Shown here one piece after another: positions 15,193-23,022 of a DNA stretch of 28,096 nt. Source of the stretch: an uncultured Eubacteriales bacterium. Its GTDB lineage: Bacteria; Bacillota; Clostridia; Oscillospirales; Oscillospiraceae. A program made the position numbers and the translations under genes. Location of the stretch: positions 1 to 28,096 of the forward strand of contig UROL01000003.1 of NCBI GenBank assembly GCA_900549495.1, written 5' to 3'. Each line of letters starts with the position of its first letter. Position 1 is the first letter of the stretch. Under the pieces are notes generated by a model. That model did no database searches. It saw nothing but the letters and a program-made list of their open reading frames with translations, and was not told the DNA's origin.

Positions 15193-15825
15193 ATGAATTT
15201 TTCATCGGATTCTAAATTTATGACCCTATGCACCAGGCTGGTGGAGCTGTGCAAAATCAACCTGCTGTGGCTGCTGTGCTGCCTTCCCCTGGTTACCGTT
15301 GGGGCCTCCACCTGCGCCATGCTGTCTGCGCTCAGGGCCATGCAGCAGGGCGAGGACTGCGGCGCAGGGCCCTTCTTCCGGGCCTTTCGGCACCACCTTC
15401 ACCGGGCCACGGCACTGTGGCTGCTGACTGTGTTTTTTGGGCTGATGCTGGCTCTGGACTACCGGCTGGTGGCCTATATGGAGTTTCCCGGGCGGATGGC
15501 TGTTATCATCCTGATTTGCTTCTGCGGCTTTGCCCTGGTGCTGGTGGCGGGGCTGATGTTTCCCCTGCTGGTTCGCTACCCCGGCACGGTGAAGGATACG
15601 GTGGTCAACGCCCTGCTGCTGAGCATTGCCAATCTGCCGAAGATGCTGCTGGTGACGGCTATGAACATCCTGCCCGCCCTGCTGCTGATTGTGCTGCCCC
15701 AGGTGTTCTTCTTCCTTAGCTTTCTGCTCCCGGTCTGCGGCTTTGCCCTGATAGGGCTGTACGACCTAACCGTAACCGACAAAATCTTTGCCAAATTGGA
15801 ATATCAGCAGACGAACGAATCCTAA
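15193..15825 (+). CDS. DUF624 (YesL-like) membrane protein
   Basis: 210 residues with about five or six hydrophobic segments, of the DUF624 family. Such genes (e.g. yesL) very often accompany sugar ABC importers in Firmicutes, but no biochemical role is established. N-terminal features resemble the family: MTLCTRLVELCKINLLWLLC followed by a GASTCAMLSALRAM segment. It lies 56 bases behind the regulator, probably in one transcript, which links it to the divergent sugar importer. The ATG at 15193 follows AGGATGGGATGCT; an ATG-like start at 15133 would overlap the regulator stop. A possible role in assembling or tuning the importer is speculation. Confidence 0.8.
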   Translation: MNFSSDSKFMTLCTRLVELCKINLLWLLCCLPLVTVGASTCAMLSALRAMQQGEDCGAGPFFRAFRHHLHRATALWLLTVFFGLMLALDYRLVAYMEFPGRMAVIILICFCGFALVLVAGLMFPLLVRYPGTVKDTVVNALLLSIANLPKMLLVTAMNILPALLLIVLPQVFFFLSFLLPVCGFALIGLYDLTVTDKIFAKLEYQQTNES

Positions 15826-15831
15826 AGCAGC

Positions 15832-15857
15832 GGCGTGGCCCCGGGGCCACGCCTTTT
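15832..15857 (+). terminator. Terminator between the DUF624 gene and glmS
   Basis: A perfect 22-bp palindrome (11-base arms GGCGTGGCCCC, 15832-15853) followed by TTTT on the plus strand. It lies between convergent genes and may also serve glmS, although T residues are few on that side. Confidence 0.8.
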
Positions 15858-15863
15858 GCGTTT

Positions 15864-17702
15864 CTACTCCACCGTGACGGACTTGGCCAAATTGCGGGGC
15901 TTGTCCACATCCAGCCCCCGGGCGACGCTGACATAGTAGCCCATAAGCTGGAGGGGAATAACCGCCAGGGAGGCGGCGAAATGCTCGTCGGTTTTTGGAA
16001 TGTATACGGTGAAATCCACGGTGTCCTCCACGCTGTAATTGCCATAGGTAGTCAGGCCCATCAGATAGGCTCCCCGGCTTTTCACCTCCACCAGATTGCT
16101 TATCATTTTCTCAAAGAGTCTGCCCTGGGTCAGCACCCCCACCACCAGGGTACCCTCCTCAATCAGGCTGATGGTGCCGTGCTTCAACTCGCCTGCTGCA
16201 TAGGCTTCGCTGTGGATATAGCTGATTTCCTTCATTTTCAGGCTTCCCTCCAGGCTCGTGGCATAATCCAGCCCTCTGCCCAGATAGAAAATGTCCCGGG
16301 CGGCGGAAAATTTGCTGGCAAACCACTGGATGCGCTCCTGGTCCTGCAAAACCCGCTGCATCTTTTCCGGCAGCTGCTCGATTTCGGAAAGCAGCCGGGT
16401 GTACGCTTCCCCGTCAATTTCCTCCCGGATTTTTGCAAACTCCACCGCCAGCAGATAGCAGGCAACCAGCTGGGCGGAGTATGCCTTGGTGGTGGCTACG
16501 GCAATTTCCGGCCCGGCCAGGGTATAAAACACATTGTCCGCCTCTCGGGCAATGGAGCTACCCACCACATTGACAATTCCCAATGTTCGCACGCCCTGCC
16601 CCTTGGCTTCCCGCAATGCCGCCAGGCTGTCGGCGGTCTCACCGGACTGGCTGATAACCACCACCAAATCGTTCTGCCTTAAAATTGGACTGCGGTAGCG
16701 GAATTCCGAGGCCAGCTCCACCCGAACCCGCAGCCTTGCCAAATCCTCCAGCACGTACTGAGCCGCCACCCCCACATGGTATGCAGAGCCGCAAGCCACA
16801 ATATGGAGGGTATCCAGCGCTTTTATAAACGCCGGCTCCAAACCGATGCCGGACAAATCCAATGCTCCGTCCTTCAGTACAGAGCGGATGGTATCCTGCA
16901 CTGCCCTGGGCTGCTCGTGAATTTCCTTCATCATGAAATGCGCGTAGCCGCCCTTTTCCGCCGCCTCTGCATCCCATTTGATTTCCGTCAGGGGCTTTTC
17001 TATGGTGTCCCCATCCAGATTGTAGAACTGCACATCCCCGCAGGAGAGCCTGGCAATCTCCATATTGCCGATATAGTAGACATTCCGGGTGTATTTCAAA
17101 ATTGCAGGCACATCCGAGGCAAGATAGGACTCCCCATCCGCCACGCCGATAATCAGAGGGCTGTCCTTCCGGGCCACATAGATTTCCCCCGGATACTCCC
17201 GGAACATCACCGCCAGAGCATAGGAGCCCCGAATGCGCACCATGGTCTTTGCCAGAGCATCTATCGGGCCCATGCGGTACTTTTTGTAGTAATAATCCAC
17301 ATAGTTGATAAGGGCCTCGGTGTCGGTCTGGCTGTAGAAATGGTAGCCCTTGCGGATGAGTTTTTCTTTGATTTCCTGGTAGGATTCAATAATTCCGTTA
17401 TGCACCCCCACCACATTTCTGTCCTCGCTGCAATGGGGGTGGGCGTTGCTTTCGCTGGGCTCTCCGTGGGTGGCCCAGCGGGTGTGTCCGATGCCGCAGC
17501 AGCCGGGAACCGCCAGTCCGCCGTTGGTTTTTTCCGCAAGAATTTTCAGCCGTCCCTTGGCCTTTACTACCACAGGCTCCGCCGAGCCGTCCCGCACAGC
17601 GATTCCGGCAGAGTCATACCCCCGGTATTCCAGCTTAGAGAGTCCATCCAGAAGAATGGGAGCCGCACTGTGCTTCCCGGAAAAGCCAACAATTCCGCAC
17701 AT
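15864..17702 (-). CDS. glmS: Glutamine-fructose-6-phosphate aminotransferase
   Basis: Makes glucosamine-6-phosphate from fructose-6-phosphate and glutamine, the entry point to wall amino sugars; 612 residues, normal length. The N-terminal glutaminase starts MCGIVGFSG, so Cys2 becomes the nucleophile, and holds HTRWATHGEPSESNAHPH and VHNGIIESY. Two SIS isomerase domains follow (ACGSAYHVG; VVISQSGETADSL), ending with the conserved KPRNLAKSVTVE. Its own consensus promoter lies upstream and the leader is only about 35 bases, so the glmS ribozyme used by many Firmicutes is absent. It faces the salvage regulator region convergently. The salvage route and this enzyme both feed the hexosamine phosphate pool. 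Confidence 0.98.
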   Translation of the reverse strand: MCGIVGFSGKHSAAPILLDGLSKLEYRGYDSAGIAVRDGSAEPVVVKAKGRLKILAEKTNGGLAVPGCCGIGHTRWATHGEPSESNAHPHCSEDRNVVGVHNGIIESYQEIKEKLIRKGYHFYSQTDTEALINYVDYYYKKYRMGPIDALAKTMVRIRGSYALAVMFREYPGEIYVARKDSPLIIGVADGESYLASDVPAILKYTRNVYYIGNMEIARLSCGDVQFYNLDGDTIEKPLTEIKWDAEAAEKGGYAHFMMKEIHEQPRAVQDTIRSVLKDGALDLSGIGLEPAFIKALDTLHIVACGSAYHVGVAAQYVLEDLARLRVRVELASEFRYRSPILRQNDLVVVISQSGETADSLAALREAKGQGVRTLGIVNVVGSSIAREADNVFYTLAGPEIAVATTKAYSAQLVACYLLAVEFAKIREEIDGEAYTRLLSEIEQLPEKMQRVLQDQERIQWFASKFSAARDIFYLGRGLDYATSLEGSLKMKEISYIHSEAYAAGELKHGTISLIEEGTLVVGVLTQGRLFEKMISNLVEVKSRGAYLMGLTTYGNYSVEDTVDFTVYIPKTDEHFAASLAVIPLQLMGYYVSVARGLDVDKPRNLAKSVTVE

Positions 17703-17744
17703 AAAATACCATCGCCTTCCTTTGGGAAAAATAAAATATGTGCT

Positions 17745-17773
17745 ATCATAGCGTTATCGCTCTCCTGTGTCAA
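17745..17773 (-). promoter_or_regulatory. Sigma-A promoter of glmS
   Basis: On the minus strand TTGACA (17773-17768), a 17-base spacer, then TATGAT (17750-17745). The spacer contains the small palindrome AGCGATAACGCT. Confidence 0.8.
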
Positions 17774-17837
17774 GTATAAATTTCAACAATATTTTTATAT
17801 TTTTATATTCTCCGTTGTTGCACCCCCGGCAAACCGG

Positions 17838-17867
17838 TTGCGTTTTCCCCCCTTCCCATGATATAAT
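17838..17867 (+). promoter_or_regulatory. Promoter of the UPF0126 gene
   Basis: TTGCGT (17838-17843), an 18-base spacer, TATAAT (17862-17867). The CCCATGGG palindrome follows at 17880-17887, overlapping the ribosome site. Confidence 0.55.
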
Positions 17868-17898
17868 TCCCTATCATTTCCCATGGGAGGAAGCAAGC

Positions 17899-18546
17899 AT
17901 GCCTGTCACACTGCTGACCCTGTTTGATTTCATTGGAACTGTTGCCTTTGCCATTTCGGGAGCCATTGTTGGAATTCACAAGCGGATGGATATTTTCGGC
18001 GTCAACGTTCTGGCTGTCACCACCGCCTGCGGAGGCGGCATGATGCGGGATGTGATTATCGGCTGCACCCCGCCAATGATGTTCCGCAACCCCATCTTTG
18101 TTCTGGTGGCGGTGGTGGTGGCCAATATTGTGTTCCTGCTGATGTACCTGCACCGGCATATGCCCCGGAAGCTGGCCTGCGTGTATGACGAAATGCTGTT
18201 TTGGTTCGATTCCCTGGGGCTGGCCGCCTTCACCGTAGACGGCGTTATGGCCGGGGTGCGGGCCGGGTATAGTGACAACCGCTTCCTGATTTGCTTTCTG
18301 GGCTTCATCACCGCTGTTGGTGGGGGTGCGCTGCGGGATGTGATGGCCGACCAGATGCCGGACATCTTCCGCAAGCATATCTACGCCGTGGCCGCCATTG
18401 CAGGTGCCATTCTCATGGCGCTGCTGCTGCACCTGACCGATTCCGAGAACGCCGCCATGATTGCCGGATTTCTCCTGGTGCTGGTGCTGCGCAAGCTGGC
18501 CGCCCACTTCCGCTGGGATTTGCCCAGGGTCAACGAAGAAACATAA
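17899..18546 (+). CDS. UPF0126/TRIC-type membrane channel protein
   Basis: 215 residues, six or seven hydrophobic helices arranged as an internal repeat. The paired motif GGGMMRD (45-51) and GGGALRD (141-147) marks two homologous three-helix halves. This is the UPF0126 (YadS/YvgT) family, related in fold to trimeric intracellular cation channels; prokaryotic TRIC members conduct monovalent cations, but amino-acid transport has been reported for some UPF0126 proteins, so the substrate is left open. The ATG at 17899 follows GGGAGG by eight bases. It is alone in its transcript, divergent from glmS, with a terminator just after it. Confidence 0.88.
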   Translation: MPVTLLTLFDFIGTVAFAISGAIVGIHKRMDIFGVNVLAVTTACGGGMMRDVIIGCTPPMMFRNPIFVLVAVVVANIVFLLMYLHRHMPRKLACVYDEMLFWFDSLGLAAFTVDGVMAGVRAGYSDNRFLICFLGFITAVGGGALRDVMADQMPDIFRKHIYAVAAIAGAILMALLLHLTDSENAAMIAGFLLVLVLRKLAAHFRWDLPRVNEET

Positions 18547-18549
18547 AAT

Positions 18550-18588
18550 CAGCCGCTCCAAACCACGCACTGTGGAATGGAGCGGCTG
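18550..18588. terminator. Bidirectional terminator
   Basis: An 11-bp stem (18550-18560 with 18578-18588) enclosing a smaller CCAC/GTGG stem. It lies between two convergent genes, with T-rich sequence on the minus-strand side. Confidence 0.75.
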
Positions 18589-18592
18589 CACT

Positions 18593-19765
18593 TTATACGT
18601 TGTAGCCCCGGTAGGGCTGGATATATCGCTCGTGGCTGAGAGATTGTGGTCGTGCGAAGGAGCCGGAAACCAGGCCCAAGGTGGCGTAGATGGTAACCAC
18701 GGAGGAGCCGCCGTAGCTAACCAGCGGCAGGGTCAGGCCGATAACCGGCATAACGCCGAGGCACATACCCACGTTAATCAGCCCCTGGAACATCATGGCG
18801 GAGGCTGCACCGTAGCAAATCAGGCGGCGCATATAGTCCGGGCACCGGGAGCCCACCTGAATGCACCGGGCAATGATGGCAAACTCCAGCAGGATAACGC
18901 CCAGGCAACCAAAGAACCCCATCTCCTCACCCATGGAGGAGAAAATATAGTCGGTGTGCTGGGCAAACAGGTTGCCACCCTGGGTACGGGTGCCGTTGAA
19001 CAGCCCCTGCCCCGTCAGGCCGCCGCCGGTCAGGGATTGCAGATTCATTTTGCTGTGGTACCGAGCGCCAATGCCCATTTTGTCGAACTCCGGGTCAATC
19101 AGCACCTGGATGCGCTGCCGCTGATATTCGCCCAAATGTGGCCACATCACTGGGATTCCCACCGCAATGCCCGCAATGCCCACCAGGAACCACCATATAC
19201 TCACGCCCCCGGCAAAGGCCATGCCGATGAAGATAAACACGAAAATCAGCGACACACCGGCATCACCGGACAGCACCATGTTCAGGCCCACCACTAGGCC
19301 CAGGTGGAACACGATGTGCAGCACCGAGGGGATGCTGGAAATGTCATTTTGGTGGGATGCCATCACCGACGCCGTGATGATAATAAATGCAATTTTACAG
19401 ATTTCTGCCGGCTGGATACTGACAGGCATCAGCGGAATGGTCAGCCAGCTCTTGTTGCCGGTGTCGTGGTCATCGCCGAAGGGAATCAGCAGCAGCAGCA
19501 AAAAGACGTTGAAGGCCACCAGAAGCCCCCGGTGCTCTGACATGAAGTCCACGTCAATGGAAGAAACAATGGCATACATCAAAACACCCAGGGCGGTTGC
19601 CACCAGCTGGATGATAATATACTTGGTATTGCCTCCAAATTTAGCCGCATTGGTGGCACTGGCCACCATAATGCCGCCATAGCCCGAGGTGACCAGGCAC
19701 AAAATCAGCAGCACCCAGTCTCCCTTTTTGGGAAAATCCTTTAACTCTTCAAAAAAACGACGCAA
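18593..19765 (-). CDS. RodA/FtsW-family (SEDS) peptidoglycan glycosyltransferase
   Basis: Multi-pass membrane polymerase that links lipid II into glycan strands for elongation or sporulation-type wall synthesis; 390 residues, about ten helices. Marks: QPAEICKIAF after the fourth helix, the LIDPEFDKMG loop (likely holding the catalytic aspartate), GGGLTGQGLFNGT, the HTDYIFSSMGEEMGFFG block and the C-terminal SYGGSSVV. The QPAE wording and loop favour a RodA-like rather than FtsW role, but SEDS subtypes are hard to separate by eye. It starts with TTG at 19765, eight bases after AAGGAGG; the nearby ATG is out of frame. Monocistronic, with no penicillin-binding protein gene beside it. Confidence 0.92.
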   Translation of the reverse strand: MRRFFEELKDFPKKGDWVLLILCLVTSGYGGIMVASATNAAKFGGNTKYIIIQLVATALGVLMYAIVSSIDVDFMSEHRGLLVAFNVFLLLLLIPFGDDHDTGNKSWLTIPLMPVSIQPAEICKIAFIIITASVMASHQNDISSIPSVLHIVFHLGLVVGLNMVLSGDAGVSLIFVFIFIGMAFAGGVSIWWFLVGIAGIAVGIPVMWPHLGEYQRQRIQVLIDPEFDKMGIGARYHSKMNLQSLTGGGLTGQGLFNGTRTQGGNLFAQHTDYIFSSMGEEMGFFGCLGVILLEFAIIARCIQVGSRCPDYMRRLICYGAASAMMFQGLINVGMCLGVMPVIGLTLPLVSYGGSSVVTIYATLGLVSGSFARPQSLSHERYIQPYRGYNV

Positions 19766-19842
19766 TCAAACATCCTCCTTTCCAAGCCCCGGATGGGGTC
19801 TGGACACCTCAGCCCGGTGCAGGCTGAGGCTATAACTTTTGT

Positions 19843-19871
19843 ATCATACCATTTTCCCATGGGAAAGTAAA
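19843..19871 (-). promoter_or_regulatory. Promoter of the RodA-type gene with internal palindrome
   Basis: On the minus strand an extended -10, TGGTATGAT (19851-19843), with a weak -35 TTTACT (19871-19866) at 17 bases. The spacer is mostly the 14-bp perfect palindrome TTTCCCATGGGAAA (19853-19866). A further stem-loop, CCTCAGCC/GGCTGAGG (19807-19829), lies in the leader. Confidence 0.55.
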
Positions 19872-19900
19872 TAGACGAAACAAGAACAATCCGTGAACAC

Positions 19901-19924
19901 AAAAGGGGCCGCCGCAGCGGCCCC
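19901..19924 (-). terminator. Terminator of the sortase gene
   Basis: An 8-bp GC-only stem (19905-19912 with 19917-19924), loop TGCG on the minus strand, followed there by TTTT. Confidence 0.85.
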
Positions 19925-19935
19925 TGGGTAAAAAC

Positions 19936-20823
19936 TCAGGAAATACGGACAGCGGCCACCACAAACCGGCCATTGTCGATGGTGTATTCGCAGGTGGACA
20001 GGCACAATAGCTTGTCGCCGTACACCGGGGTGATGCCGGTATCATAGAAGGCCAGCTCCTTGCAGGTGGCGACGAATTTGTTGAACTCCGCCTCGTCCTT
20101 GGCATCCGCCATCAGGTGATAGGCAAAGCCCACATTGTCGGTGCCGGAGGTCTTGAACACGGCAAAAATCTTATACACATGGGACTCGGTAAGGGTATCG
20201 AAGAAAATCATGGGATTGTTTTCCCAGGCGGACTTCTGGTAGTAATTGCCCAGGTAGGCAAACATGCTGCCATCCTTCATATTGTGGCCAAAGAGGGTGA
20301 TGTTATCGCTGGGCTCAAATACGTCGCAGATTTCGGCGGCGTAGATGCTGCCCCGGACGGATTGCTCCTTGTCAAAGTCCTTATACAGGTAGTAGTTGGC
20401 ATTGTCCTCGGTGGTCTGCATCACGGGGTAGTTGATTTTGGAGCCCTCGATTTGAATCCAGCCCACCATATCCGGGTTCTGGTTGTGCAGCTCCTGGTAC
20501 CAGGGCAGGAAATCGTTGCCGTTCTCCTCCGGTCTGGTGGGGACATTCTCCGGCTCGTCCACCACGTCGGGAGTGTAGTACTCGTCCTCGTGGCCATAGC
20601 TGCCAGGGATGCCGTAGGGGCTGTCGGCAGAGGCGGTGGGGGCACTGGTAGCAGCCTCGGTGGCAGAATATTCCTGCCTGATGGCCTCTACCTGGTTGGC
20701 CCGGTTATCGGCAGCCTTCTGCTGCCTGGCACTTTCGGTAAAATAGGCGGCCAGGTACAGTCCGCTGGCTGCAAAGGCAGCCACCAGCACCATAACCAAT
20801 ACCGCAATCAGTCCTTTTTTCAT
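19936..20823 (-). CDS. Class B sortase
   Basis: Membrane-anchored cysteine transpeptidase that attaches surface proteins to the wall; 295 residues. It has an N-terminal anchor helix (about 5-28), a Ser/Thr/Pro-rich linker to about 105, then the catalytic domain. The triad is visible: His180 in LFGHNM, Cys278 in CLSTCEY and Arg286 in NGRFVV. GWIQIEGSKINYPVMQ and DNANYYLYKDF are class B hallmarks. The ATG follows GGAGG by seven bases. It has its own consensus promoter and terminator. No protein with an obvious sorting signal is encoded in the window, so its substrates lie elsewhere. Confidence 0.95.
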   Translation of the reverse strand: MKKGLIAVLVMVLVAAFAASGLYLAAYFTESARQQKAADNRANQVEAIRQEYSATEAATSAPTASADSPYGIPGSYGHEDEYYTPDVVDEPENVPTRPEENGNDFLPWYQELHNQNPDMVGWIQIEGSKINYPVMQTTEDNANYYLYKDFDKEQSVRGSIYAAEICDVFEPSDNITLFGHNMKDGSMFAYLGNYYQKSAWENNPMIFFDTLTESHVYKIFAVFKTSGTDNVGFAYHLMADAKDEAEFNKFVATCKELAFYDTGITPVYGDKLLCLSTCEYTIDNGRFVVAAVRIS

Positions 20824-20868
20824 GGTACATCCTCCAATATTCTATATCCGCCCGGTAAAAGGGGGGAA

Positions 20869-20892
20869 CTCGTCTCATACATTATAGACGAG
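20869..20892. promoter_or_regulatory. Candidate operator over the sortase -10 box
   Basis: The inverted repeat CTCGTCT (20869-20875) and AGACGAG (20886-20892) spans the -10 box and the predicted start point. A regulator bound there could block transcription. Confidence 0.4.
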
Positions 20893-20909
20893 GCCTATCC
20901 TTCTGTCAA
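20881..20909 (-). promoter_or_regulatory. Consensus sigma-A promoter of the sortase gene
   Basis: On the minus strand TTGACA (20909-20904), a 17-base spacer, then TATAAT (20886-20881). Confidence 0.85.
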
Positions 20910-20984
20910 GCAATACATGCCCGGCAAAACCTTGCGATTTTATTAAGGAAGGTGCACCGGCAGCCATTCCCGGAAAATTTTTTC

Positions 20985-21013
20985 TTGCATTTCCCTGCTG
21001 TATATGCTATAGT
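20985..21013 (+). promoter_or_regulatory. Promoter of the tRNA gene
   Basis: TTGCAT (20985-20990), a 17-base spacer, TATAGT (21008-21013), about 13 bases before the mature tRNA 5' end. Confidence 0.75.
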
Positions 21014-21025
21014 GTTCAGGCAAAC

Positions 21026-21111
21026 GCCGGTGTGATGGAATGGTAGACGTAGTGGACTCAAAATCCACCGCCAGCGATGGCGTACCGGTTCGAGTCCGGT
21101 CACCGGCACCA
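21026..21111 (+). tRNA. tRNA-Leu (anticodon CAA)
   Basis: 86 bases fold as a class II tRNA. The acceptor stem is GCCGGTG paired with CACCGGC, the anticodon stem GTGGA/TCCAC encloses the loop CTCAAAA, and there is a long variable arm and a GGTTCGAGTCC T-arm. The anticodon CAA reads UUG leucine codons. The 3' CCA is encoded. It is transcribed alone, with a promoter upstream and a strong terminator downstream. Confidence 0.95.
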
Positions 21112-21116
21112 TATTT

Positions 21117-21148
21117 GCTCCGAGGCCTCGTGCCCCGGAGCGTTTTTT
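21117..21148 (+). terminator. Terminator after tRNA-Leu
   Basis: GCTCCG (21117-21122) pairs with CGGAGC (21136-21141), enclosing a small GAGG/CCTC palindrome, and is followed by GTTTTTT. Confidence 0.85.
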
Positions 21149-21162
21149 ATTCTGCCTGGCGG

Positions 21163-21861
21163 TCAGGCGCAGCTGGTTTGGCGGAGCATCTCCTTGCGGA
21201 GTTTGGCCATAATGCGCTTTTCCAGCCGGGAGATATAGGACTGGGAGATGCCCATTCTCTCCGCCACCTCCTTTTGGGTCAGCTCCTTCCGGCCCTCCAG
21301 GCCGAAGCGCAGAACCACGATCTCCCGCTCCCGGTCCGGGAGTTCCCGAAGGGCCTGGCGCAGGACGCACAAATCCACGTCGTCCTCCAATGGCCGGGCT
21401 ATCTCGTCCCCATCGGTGCCCAGCACGTCGGAGAGCAGCAGCTCGTTGCCGTCGCAATCCAGGTTTATAGGCTCATCCAGGGAAATCTCCGCCTTCTGGC
21501 CGGAGATTTTTCGAATGTGCATCAAAATTTCATTTTCGATGCAGCGGGAGGCGTAGGTGGCCAGGCGGATGTTTTTATCCAGGCGATAGGTGCCAATGGC
21601 CTTAATCAGGCCGATGGTGCCGATGGAAATCAAATCCTCCAGGCCGGTGGACACATTCTCAAACCGCCGGGCGATGTACACCACCAGGCGCAGGTTGTGC
21701 TCCACCAGGGTCTTTTTTGCATTCTCGTCCCCCTGCTCCAGGGCGGTCAGAGCCGCCCGCTCCTGCTCCCCCTTCAGGGGCGGGGGCAGCAGCTCACTTC
21801 CTCCGATGTAAAACAGTCCCCCGGCTTGGGGGCGCAGGCAAGTCAGAATCCATTTCAGCAT
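21163..21861 (-). CDS. sigE: Sporulation sigma factor sigma-E (pro-form)
   Basis: Mother-cell sigma factor for early sporulation, 232 residues. Region 2 is typical ([47 protein letters not shown]), and region 4 ends with a clear helix-turn-helix ([23 protein letters not shown]). The segment [13 protein letters not shown] matches sigma-E just after the pro-sequence. Only 16 residues precede it, against 26 in B. subtilis, so the pro-sequence is short. The start ATG follows AGGAGG and overlaps the end of spoIIGA by seven bases, the classical pairing with its processing enzyme. The sigG gene that usually follows is not here; tRNA-Leu and sortase lie beyond. Confidence 0.96.
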   Translation of the reverse strand: MLKWILTCLRPQAGGLFYIGGSELLPPPLKGEQERAALTALEQGDENAKKTLVEHNLRLVVYIARRFENVSTGLEDLISIGTIGLIKAIGTYRLDKNIRLATYASRCIENEILMHIRKISGQKAEISLDEPINLDCDGNELLLSDVLGTDGDEIARPLEDDVDLCVLRQALRELPDREREIVVLRFGLEGRKELTQKEVAERMGISQSYISRLEKRIMAKLRKEMLRQTSCA

Positions 21862-22601
21862 AAGATACCTCCTGCAAGTGCCTGATAATCCGTTCCGAAG
21901 CTCTGGGGCGCAAAGGCCACCAGGGCAGCGCAGCTTCTGCCCCCCAAACGCACCTTGGAAAAGCGCTTGGCCAGCAGAAGTCCGTTTTTGGCCCCCACCG
22001 CCTGGTAGGGCACCAGACGCAGACCGGGCAGGGGGGAATTTTCCAGGGTTTCCAGGGGCCGGGCCAGCTGGGCCTCGGTCAGGCCGGTGAGCTGCCTGGC
22101 CGGGCTGCTGCCGATTACCAGGACGGACTCACCGGTGACAGGATCCCGGAGCTGGTTGCCGGTGTCCCACAGCGCCCGGAGATGCACGGTGGCACCGTCC
22201 CCGGAAATTTCCACCGGGATTATCCTTTGGGCCCCCAGGGCGAAGCGCCCCAGCAGCTGAACCCCGACCAGGCACACCGGCAGCTGCCACACGCCGCCCC
22301 GGCCGGCGGCATTCACCGCATACCCCAGGGCCATGGTCAGCAGGACGAACACCCCGCCGGTCTTTCCATCCGGGCCGTAGGCCACCAGGGCCATGGCACC
22401 AAGGATTGCCAGACGCCAGGGCAGCCCGGCCAGAGGCCGCAGCGCTGGGCGAAGGCAGACCCCGGCATAGGCGGCCCCCAGGGCCGAGGCCAGCAGAAGC
22501 CGCCAGGGCCGCAGCCCCTTCCCCGCCAGGTTCCCGGTGCCTGCCAGCAGCAGTGCGTTGATGCAGAAATTCAGTGCCGACACAAAACAGAGCTTGCTCA
22601 G
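21855..22601 (-). CDS. spoIIGA: Sigma-E processing peptidase SpoIIGA
   Basis: Aspartic protease that activates pro-sigma-E at the forespore septum. The N-terminal half has several hydrophobic helices, beginning with an [10 protein letters not shown] segment like the family's first helix. The cytoplasmic half holds the catalytic Asp146 in [14 protein letters not shown]. The start is uncertain: a CTG at 22601 gives the family-like N-terminus (248 residues) but sits only three bases after GGGGGGAGG. A GTG at 22583 trims the first helix, and the ATG at 22784 falls inside a terminator hairpin and is rejected. The sequence is short compared with about 310 residues in Bacillus. Gene order spoIIGA-sigE confirms identity. 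Confidence 0.88.
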   Translation of the reverse strand: MSKLCFVSALNFCINALLLAGTGNLAGKGLRPWRLLLASALGAAYAGVCLRPALRPLAGLPWRLAILGAMALVAYGPDGKTGGVFVLLTMALGYAVNAAGRGGVWQLPVCLVGVQLLGRFALGAQRIIPVEISGDGATVHLRALWDTGNQLRDPVTGESVLVIGSSPARQLTGLTEAQLARPLETLENSPLPGLRLVPYQAVGAKNGLLLAKRFSKVRLGGRSCAALVAFAPQSFGTDYQALAGGILC

Positions 22602-22759
22602 TGTCCTCCCCCCTTCCGGACAGCCCCCACTATACCCCGGGGGCAGGAAGAAGGCAGTCGGTTTGCATCTGCATCCGGGCCGCAAGTTCCCGCCCAGGGC
22701 CCCGGCATTCTGCGGCAACCGGGGCAAAGCTCCCGGGGGTGCCTCCGGGGCAGGGCCGG

Positions 22760-22814
22760 AAAAAGAAAAACCATCCCCCATCACGTCACGACTTTTGTGA
22801 GCGATGGGGGATGG
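22760..22814 (-). terminator. Terminator of the rarA-DUF951 transcript
   Basis: A 12-bp stem (22814-22803 with 22782-22771), containing an inner stem, is followed on the minus strand by a T-rich tract (22770-22760). The 150 bases from here to spoIIGA are GC-rich, with a TATAGT that could be a sporulation-type -10; nothing else is seen there. Confidence 0.85.
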
Positions 22815-22817
22815 GGC

Positions 22818-23012
22818 TTATTTCTGGGAATCGGACGGTCTTTCCACGGAGCGGATGTTTTTTTCCGCCTTCTGCCGGGGAATCATCAGCTCGTGGCCGC
22901 AGCCCATGCAGCGCAGCCGAAAATCAGCGCCGGTACGCAGCACCAGCCAGCGTTTTTCCCCGCAGGGATGGGGCTTTTTCATCACAAGCACGTCGTTCAG
23001 GCGAATGTCCAT
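22818..23012 (-). CDS. DUF951 family small zinc-ribbon-like protein
   Basis: 64 residues, matching the YyzM/DUF951 family: DVLVMKKPHPCG at the start, then CMGCGHELMIPRQKAEK. Cysteines 17, 35 and 38 could bind zinc. Members are near-universal in Firmicutes and of unknown function. The ATG follows AAGGAGGAGCCC. It lies ten bases beyond rarA, so the two are co-transcribed. Confidence 0.88.
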   Translation of the reverse strand: MDIRLNDVLVMKKPHPCGEKRWLVLRTGADFRLRCMGCGHELMIPRQKAEKNIRSVERPSDSQK

Positions 23013-23022
23013 GGGCTCCTCC

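Noticed and set aside
17703..17898. glmS ribozyme
   Set aside because: The leader is too short and no ribozyme core was found.
21026..21160. Phage or island attachment at tRNA-Leu
   Set aside because: No integrase gene and no duplicated tRNA 3' end in the window.
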